This document shows positions 6,846 to 10,135 of a DNA stretch of 10,135 nt, one piece after another. The stretch's first letter is position 1. Each line of letters begins with the position of its first letter. A program made the position numbers and the translations under genes. This DNA is from Chloroflexota bacterium (lineage in GTDB: Bacteria; Chloroflexota; UBA6077): contig JAMCTB010000030.1 in the NCBI GenBank assembly GCA_023380955.1, forward strand, positions 1 to 10,135. The letters are read 5' to 3'. The notes beneath the pieces are model-generated. The model was not told the origin of the DNA. It saw nothing but the letters and a program-made list of their open reading frames with translations, and made no database searches.

Positions 6846-6869
6846 AGCTATCAGCCGTCAGCCGTCAGC
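6842..6869. repeat. Tandem heptamer array, CGTCAGC x4
   Basis: Four contiguous 7-mers: CGTCAGC, TATCAGC, CGTCAGC, CGTCAGC (6842-6869), followed by a degenerate GGTCGTG. The array starts inside the domain V remnant and lies about 28 bases upstream of the -10-like box of the downstream gene. It has the same 7-base period as the array at 2166-2227, but a different unit. Confidence 0.8.
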
Positions 6870-6896
6870 GGTCGTGCATCCGGCAGGGATCTGCAG

Positions 6897-6902
6897 TAGA
6901 AT
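6897..6902 (+). promoter_or_regulatory. Candidate -10 box for the YbaK-type gene
   Basis: TAGAAT, identical to the -10 of the SRP RNA promoter, lies 40 bases before the start codon. No convincing -35 box is seen 16-18 bases upstream (sequence around 6873-6879 is CGTGCAT), so this is tentative. Confidence 0.35.
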
Positions 6903-6941
6903 CCACAAGGTAGTCCATGCTGCGCAAACTTGGAGGTGCAG

Positions 6942-7535
6942 ATGTCCGAGTCCCTCAGCCCCAGCGCCCAGAGGGTCCAGGAGGCGCTGAAGGCCCTTGG
7001 ATTGTCGCTGGAGGTGGTCGAGTTGCCCCAGTCCACGCGGACCGCCGTCGAGGCGGCGGCCGCGGTTGGCTGCGGTGTGGAGCAGATCGTCAAGTCGCTG
7101 GTGTTCAAGGGAAAGCACTCTCGGAAGCCGATCCTGGTGGTAGCCTCCGGCCCAAACAGGGTGAACGAGAAGAGGATGGCCGAGATCGTGGGCGAGCCGA
7201 TCGTCAAGTCGCTGGTGTTCAAGGGAAAGCACTCTCGGAAGCCGATCCTGGTGGTAGCCTCCGGCCCAAACAGGGTGAACGAGAAGAGGATGGCCGAGAT
7301 CGTGGGCGAGCCGATAGAGAGGGCCGACCCGGACTTCGTGCGGGCGCACACGGGTTACGTCATCGGCGGGGTTCCGCCGGTGGGGCACGTGGAGCGGATC
7401 GAGACCTTCATCGACGAGGATCTCCTGCAGTACCCCGAGATCTGGGCGGCCGCGGGCAGCCCCAACGCGGTTTTCCGCTTGGGACCGGCGGACCTGGAGC
7501 GGATGACCGGGGGCCGGGTCATCGCAGTCAAGTGA
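6942..7535 (+). CDS. YbaK/EbsC-type aminoacyl-tRNA deacylase with internal duplication
   Basis: Member of the YbaK/ProX/INS superfamily, whose characterised members hydrolyse mischarged aminoacyl-tRNAs (for example Cys- or Ala-tRNA-Pro) in trans. The product is 197 residues. Family features: a VKSLVFK strand with the conserved Lys (Lys51), the NEKRMAEIVG helix, TGYVIGGVPPVGH, and AAGSPNAVFRLGPADLERMTG near the C-terminus. Residues 49-86 are repeated exactly as 87-124, so the conserved Lys occurs twice (Lys51 and Lys89). Without the extra 38 residues the length is 159, the family norm. The start is ATG 6942, with GGAGGT at 6932-6937; the in-frame TTG at 6930 overlaps that site and is rejected. 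Which tRNA it would edit cannot be told from sequence. Whether the duplicated protein folds is doubtful. Confidence 0.88.
   Translation: MSESLSPSAQRVQEALKALGLSLEVVELPQSTRTAVEAAAAVGCGVEQIVKSLVFKGKHSRKPILVVASGPNRVNEKRMAEIVGEPIVKSLVFKGKHSRKPILVVASGPNRVNEKRMAEIVGEPIERADPDFVRAHTGYVIGGVPPVGHVERIETFIDEDLLQYPEIWAAAGSPNAVFRLGPADLERMTGGRVIAVK
7085..7315. repeat. Exact 114-bp tandem duplication inside the YbaK-type gene
   Basis: Bases 7085-7201 equal 7199-7315 without a single difference: a 117-base match at a period of 114, so the copies share a 3-base GAT junction, also present at 7313-7315. The period is 38 codons and the frame is kept. The junction microhomology fits replication slippage or a similar event. 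Complete identity implies a very recent event, or an assembly artefact. Confidence 0.93.
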
Positions 7536-7752
7536 AGGCGGCTGCCCTTCAGGGGGAAAGGGGGCAGAGGTGCAAGCCTCTGTCCCCAGGGCCGAGAGGC
7601 TGCTGCCAGCCACTTGTGGCTGGACTTGGAAGGCAGGGAAAACCCTCTAGAGGACGGCCTGGACCCTATTCGCGGGGGCAAAGGGCATTACCGGCGGCGC
7701 AAGGGATCGACAGGACGGGCTTGGAGGGCCGGCTCAGCCTGCCTTCATCGCC
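7536..7752. other. Intergenic region with several hairpins, no gene recognised
   Basis: This 217-base gap carries two strong stems. GGGGGCAGAGG (7560-7570) pairs with CCTCTGTCCCC (7577-7587), 11 pairs with one G-T wobble and a 6-base loop. CCAGCCAC (7606-7613) pairs perfectly with GTGGCTGG (7616-7623). A CCTCTAGAGG palindrome follows near 7645-7654. Neither stem has a T-tract, though the first probably serves to end the upstream transcript. I looked for and did not find signatures of RNase P RNA, tmRNA, 6S RNA, tRNA or a known riboswitch. A small RNA cannot be excluded. Confidence 0.5.
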
Positions 7753-7781
7753 TTGACACCGGTGGCTAATGCTAGTAACAT
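7753..7781 (+). promoter_or_regulatory. Sigma-70 type promoter for glmU-prs
   Basis: TTGACA at 7753-7758 is a perfect -35 box. TAACAT at 7776-7781 is a 4/6 match to the -10 consensus, with a 17-base spacer. Expected transcription start is about 7788, leaving a leader of about 35 bases before the ATG at 7823. The -35 context (CCTTGACACCGG) is the same as at the SRP RNA promoter. Confidence 0.65.
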
Positions 7782-7822
7782 TCCTAAGTAGACCTTTGGC
7801 CACCGCCGGGTTCTCTCATTTT

Positions 7823-9250
7823 ATGGACGACACTCCAGAACAACCTAGCTCAGAATCGGACCTGGTTGCCGTGATCCTCGCCGCGGGGATGGGCACCAGG
7901 ATGCGCTCCGGCCGCCACAAGATCCTTCACCCCGTTGCGGGTGACCCCATCATATCTCACATCCTGGACGCTGCCTTCGGCGCTGGGGTTTCGCGCCCCG
8001 TGATGGTGGTGGGCCACCAGGCCGATCAGGTGAAGGCGGCGGTCGGCGACTTGGCCCGTTACGTTCTGCAAGAGCCTCAACTGGGGACAGGCCATGCACT
8101 GCAACAGGCGATTCGGGTGCTGGACCCGGTTCCTCGGCGTCTGCTCGTCCTCTACGGGGACACCCCCCTGCTTCGCTCAGCCACCCTCTCCCGCATGGTT
8201 TCCGCCCTGGGAGATGCCGCCATCGTCATGTTGTCGGCACGGCTTGCTAACCCCACGGGTTACGGGCGCGTAGTGCGGGATGGCGACCGTAGAGTGAGAG
8301 CCGTAGTGGAGGAGGCCAATGCGACCCAGGAGGAGAAGGGGATAACGGAGATCAACAGCGGCCTCTACTGCTTCGACGGGCCGTGGCTGGCGGCCAACCT
8401 GGGGAGGCTGGAAAAGAGCGCCAAGGGGGAGTACTACCTCACCGACGTGGTGGGAATCGCCGTGGCGCAGGGCCGGGAGGTGCGGGCAGTGGAGGCAGAG
8501 GATCCTGCGGAGGTCATGGGGGTAAACGATCGGGTGCAGCTGGCCGAGGCGGATCGGATCGTGAGGGAGCGGATCTGCCGCACCCTGATGCTGCAGGGGG
8601 TAACGATAGTCGATCCCCTTTCCACCTACGTCGGCAAGGAAGTCTCCATAGGGGTCGACACGGTGATCCAGCCGGGCACCCACCTGAGGGGACGAACGAT
8701 CATCGGCCAGAGGTGCGAGATAGGACCCAACTCGGTGGTGGTGGACTCCACGATCGGCGACGATTGCACCCTGTTTGCGTCGGTGGTCGAAGGGTCCGAG
8801 GTGGCGGACCGGGTGAGAATCGGACCCTTTTCGCACCTGAGACCCGGGGCCCGCATCGCCTCGGACGTGCGACTCGGCAACTACGCCGAGGTGAAGAACA
8901 GCACCATCGGTGAGGCCGTCCAGATGCACCACTTCAGCTATCTTGGAGATGCCGAGGTCGGTGCCGGCACCAACGTCGGAGCCGGCACGATCACCTGCAA
9001 CTTCGACGGGAAGAGGAAGCACCGAACGAAGGTCGGCAGGGGAGTGTTCCTGGGCAGCGATACCATGCTGCGTGCGCCCGTGGAGGTGGGAGACGGCGCC
9101 GTGACGGGGGCCGGGTCGGTGGTGACTCGGGACGTGCCGCCGGGCGAAGTGGTGTTTGGCGTCCCTGCACGACCGCGCGAGAGCGGGAAGCCTCGAGGGG
9201 AGTCAGGGCGCAGAGACGAAGGGGCGGGGGAAGAGGAAAGTGGAGGCTAG
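7823..9250 (+). CDS. glmU: Bifunctional UDP-N-acetylglucosamine pyrophosphorylase / glucosamine-1-phosphate N-acetyltransferase
   Basis: Makes UDP-GlcNAc for peptidoglycan and cell-surface glycans: the C-terminal domain acetylates GlcN-1-P with acetyl-CoA, and the N-terminal domain transfers UMP from UTP. The N-terminal Rossmann-type domain shows LAAGMGTRM (from residue 19), Lys33, PQLGTGHAL and YGDTPLL with Asp113; NSGLYCFD and GEYYLTDVV follow. From about residue 255 come left-handed beta-helix hexapeptide repeats, with HHFSYLGD carrying the catalytic His370, then NVGAGTITCNFDGKRKHRT and GSDTMLRAPV. The ATG at 7823 is chosen: the in-frame ATG at 7769 overlaps the promoter -10. No clear Shine-Dalgarno precedes 7823. 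Length is 475 residues, near the usual 450-460 plus a charged, Gly/Glu/Arg-rich tail of about 25 residues after the normal VFGVPARP end. The 3' end overlaps prs by 11 bases; glmU-prs is a known pairing in other bacteria. Confidence 0.96.
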   Translation: MDDTPEQPSSESDLVAVILAAGMGTRMRSGRHKILHPVAGDPIISHILDAAFGAGVSRPVMVVGHQADQVKAAVGDLARYVLQEPQLGTGHALQQAIRVLDPVPRRLLVLYGDTPLLRSATLSRMVSALGDAAIVMLSARLANPTGYGRVVRDGDRRVRAVVEEANATQEEKGITEINSGLYCFDGPWLAANLGRLEKSAKGEYYLTDVVGIAVAQGREVRAVEAEDPAEVMGVNDRVQLAEADRIVRERICRTLMLQGVTIVDPLSTYVGKEVSIGVDTVIQPGTHLRGRTIIGQRCEIGPNSVVVDSTIGDDCTLFASVVEGSEVADRVRIGPFSHLRPGARIASDVRLGNYAEVKNSTIGEAVQMHHFSYLGDAEVGAGTNVGAGTITCNFDGKRKHRTKVGRGVFLGSDTMLRAPVEVGDGAVTGAGSVVTRDVPPGEVVFGVPARPRESGKPRGESGRRDEGAGEEESGG

Positions 9251-10135
9251 GCTGCAGATCTTTTCCGGCAGTTCGAACCCTCGATTGGCTGCTGAGATAG
9301 TGGGATGCCTGGGCGTGCCCGGCGGGCGGGCGACCGTGGGCACCTTCGAGGACGGGGAGACCCGCATCCGGTTGGAGGAGAACGTTCGGGGGTCCGACGT
9401 CTTCGTAATCCAGAGCCTGTGCTCGCCCTGCGATCACCACATCGTCGAGCTGCTGCTGATGATAGACGCCGTGCGTCGATCCTCGGCTTCGAGGGTCACG
9501 GCGGTCATTCCGTACCTGGCCTACGCCAAGCAGGAGAAGAAGACCCAGAGCCGCGAGCCGATCTCGGCGAAGGTGCTGGCCAACGTCATCACCCGAGGGG
9601 GAGCGGACCGCATCCTGGCGGTGGACCTGCACTCGCCCGCCATCGAAGGCTTTTTCGATATTCCCGTGGATCACTTGCGGGCGGGTGGTCTCCTGGCCAG
9701 CTACTTCGAGAGGCTGGACCTCTCGGACGTGGTGGTGGTCTCTCCGGATACAGGGGGCGTGGCGAGAGCCAACGACTTCAGGGAGAGGCTGGGCGCGTCT
9801 CTTGCCATCATCTATCGCCAGCGCCGCGACCAGGAGAACAGCCATAAGCTGGAGATGGTCGGGGAGGTCAAGGGGAAGACTGCCATCATCGTGGACGACA
9901 TGATCGCGACGGGCAGCACGCTGCTGCTGGCGACGGAGGCGCTTCTGGAGCGGGGCGCCACCGAGGTCTACGCCTGCGCCACCCACGGCATCTTCGCCGA
10001 CGACGCCTTAGAGGCTATCGAGCAATCTCCCATCAAGCAGGTGGTGGTATCCAACACTATCCCCCTGGAACGGGAAACGGGCTCCAGGAAGCTGGAGGTC
10101 CTGAGCGTTGGTCCGTTGATCGCAAGAGACGCGCC
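9240..10135 (+). CDS. prs: Ribose-phosphate pyrophosphokinase (PRPP synthetase), 3' end cut off
   Basis: Makes PRPP from ribose 5-phosphate and ATP, feeding purine, pyrimidine, NAD, His and Trp synthesis. About 298 codons are present with no stop; the family is about 310-320 residues, so only a short C-terminal piece is missing. Motifs: LQIFSGSSNPRLAAEI at the N-terminus, FEDGE, the catalytic flexible loop AYAKQEKKTQSREPISAKV, VDLHSPAIEGFFDIPVDH (metal-binding His131), SPDTGGVARA, and the PRPP loop VDDMIATGSTL (residues 218-228). The start is GTG 9240: upstream codons give no start, and the next in-frame GTG (9300) would remove the conserved N-terminus. AGAGG precedes it by only about 3 bases, so coupling to glmU translation is likely. 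Some positions differ from classical Prs (DLHSPAIEG versus DLHAGQIQG; DDMIATGST versus DDMIDTGGT), so a divergent Prs or a paralogue is possible. Confidence 0.9.
   Translation, partial: MEARLQIFSGSSNPRLAAEIVGCLGVPGGRATVGTFEDGETRIRLEENVRGSDVFVIQSLCSPCDHHIVELLLMIDAVRRSSASRVTAVIPYLAYAKQEKKTQSREPISAKVLANVITRGGADRILAVDLHSPAIEGFFDIPVDHLRAGGLLASYFERLDLSDVVVVSPDTGGVARANDFRERLGASLAIIYRQRRDQENSHKLEMVGEVKGKTAIIVDDMIATGSTLLLATEALLERGATEVYACATHGIFADDALEAIEQSPIKQVVVSNTIPLERETGSRKLEVLSVGPLIARDA

Noticed and set aside
6842..6869. Possible CRISPR-like array
   Set aside because: The unit is only 7 bases with no spacers; it is a simple tandem repeat and no cas gene is present.
7536..7752. Riboswitch or known structured RNA (cobalamin, RNase P RNA, tmRNA, 6S) in the gap
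   Set aside because: Conserved core sequences of these families were not found, and the gap lies mostly before the glmU promoter.
1..10135. A new defence, secretion or biosynthetic system
   Set aside because: All intact genes but one small membrane protein belong to well-known housekeeping or carbohydrate families; the only mobile element is a dead intron fragment.

Overview
This is a GC-rich bacterial housekeeping segment with every supported gene on the + strand. It looks like a contig end from a metagenome or draft assembly. The best taxonomic guess is a Chloroflexota-like lineage, moderate to low confidence. The hints are high GC, a large SRP RNA with an Alu domain, a TTG start on serS, intergenic heptamer arrays, and a GH57 protein of the type with a C-terminal beta-sandwich. 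No single feature is decisive.

Layout: (1) 1-127 is an exact copy of 702-828 and does not fit the gene that follows. (2) 128-2181 is a GH57 glycoside hydrolase lacking its N-terminus; its last codons lie in a hairpin made of heptamers (2166-2227). (3) 2251-3537 is serS, followed by a terminator. (4) 3588-3892 is a sigma-70 type promoter and a complete large SRP RNA, followed by a perfect palindrome. (5) 4032-4337 is a small unknown membrane protein. (6) 4401-6208 is rsmA and ispE, overlapping by ATGA. (7) 6209-6941 is a gene-poor stretch with palindromic repeats, a decayed group II intron tail (maturase C-terminus plus the 5' part of domain V) and a CGTCAGC heptamer array abutting the broken domain V. 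(8) 6942-7535 is a YbaK-type editing protein carrying an exact in-frame 38-residue tandem duplication. (9) 7536-7752 is non-coding with several hairpins. (10) 7753-10135 holds a promoter, glmU, and prs, which overlaps glmU by 11 bases and runs off the end.

The genes serve core functions. SerRS and the YbaK-type protein act in tRNA charging and its quality control. SRP RNA serves protein targeting. RsmA matures the 16S rRNA, and IspE is in the MEP isoprenoid pathway. GlmU makes UDP-GlcNAc and Prs makes PRPP. The GH57 protein probably acts on alpha-glucans.

I find no new defence, secretion or metabolic system here. The observations most worth checking are the duplication inside the YbaK-type gene, the out-of-frame 127-bp repeat at the window edge, and the group II intron relic whose domain V is interrupted by a heptamer array.
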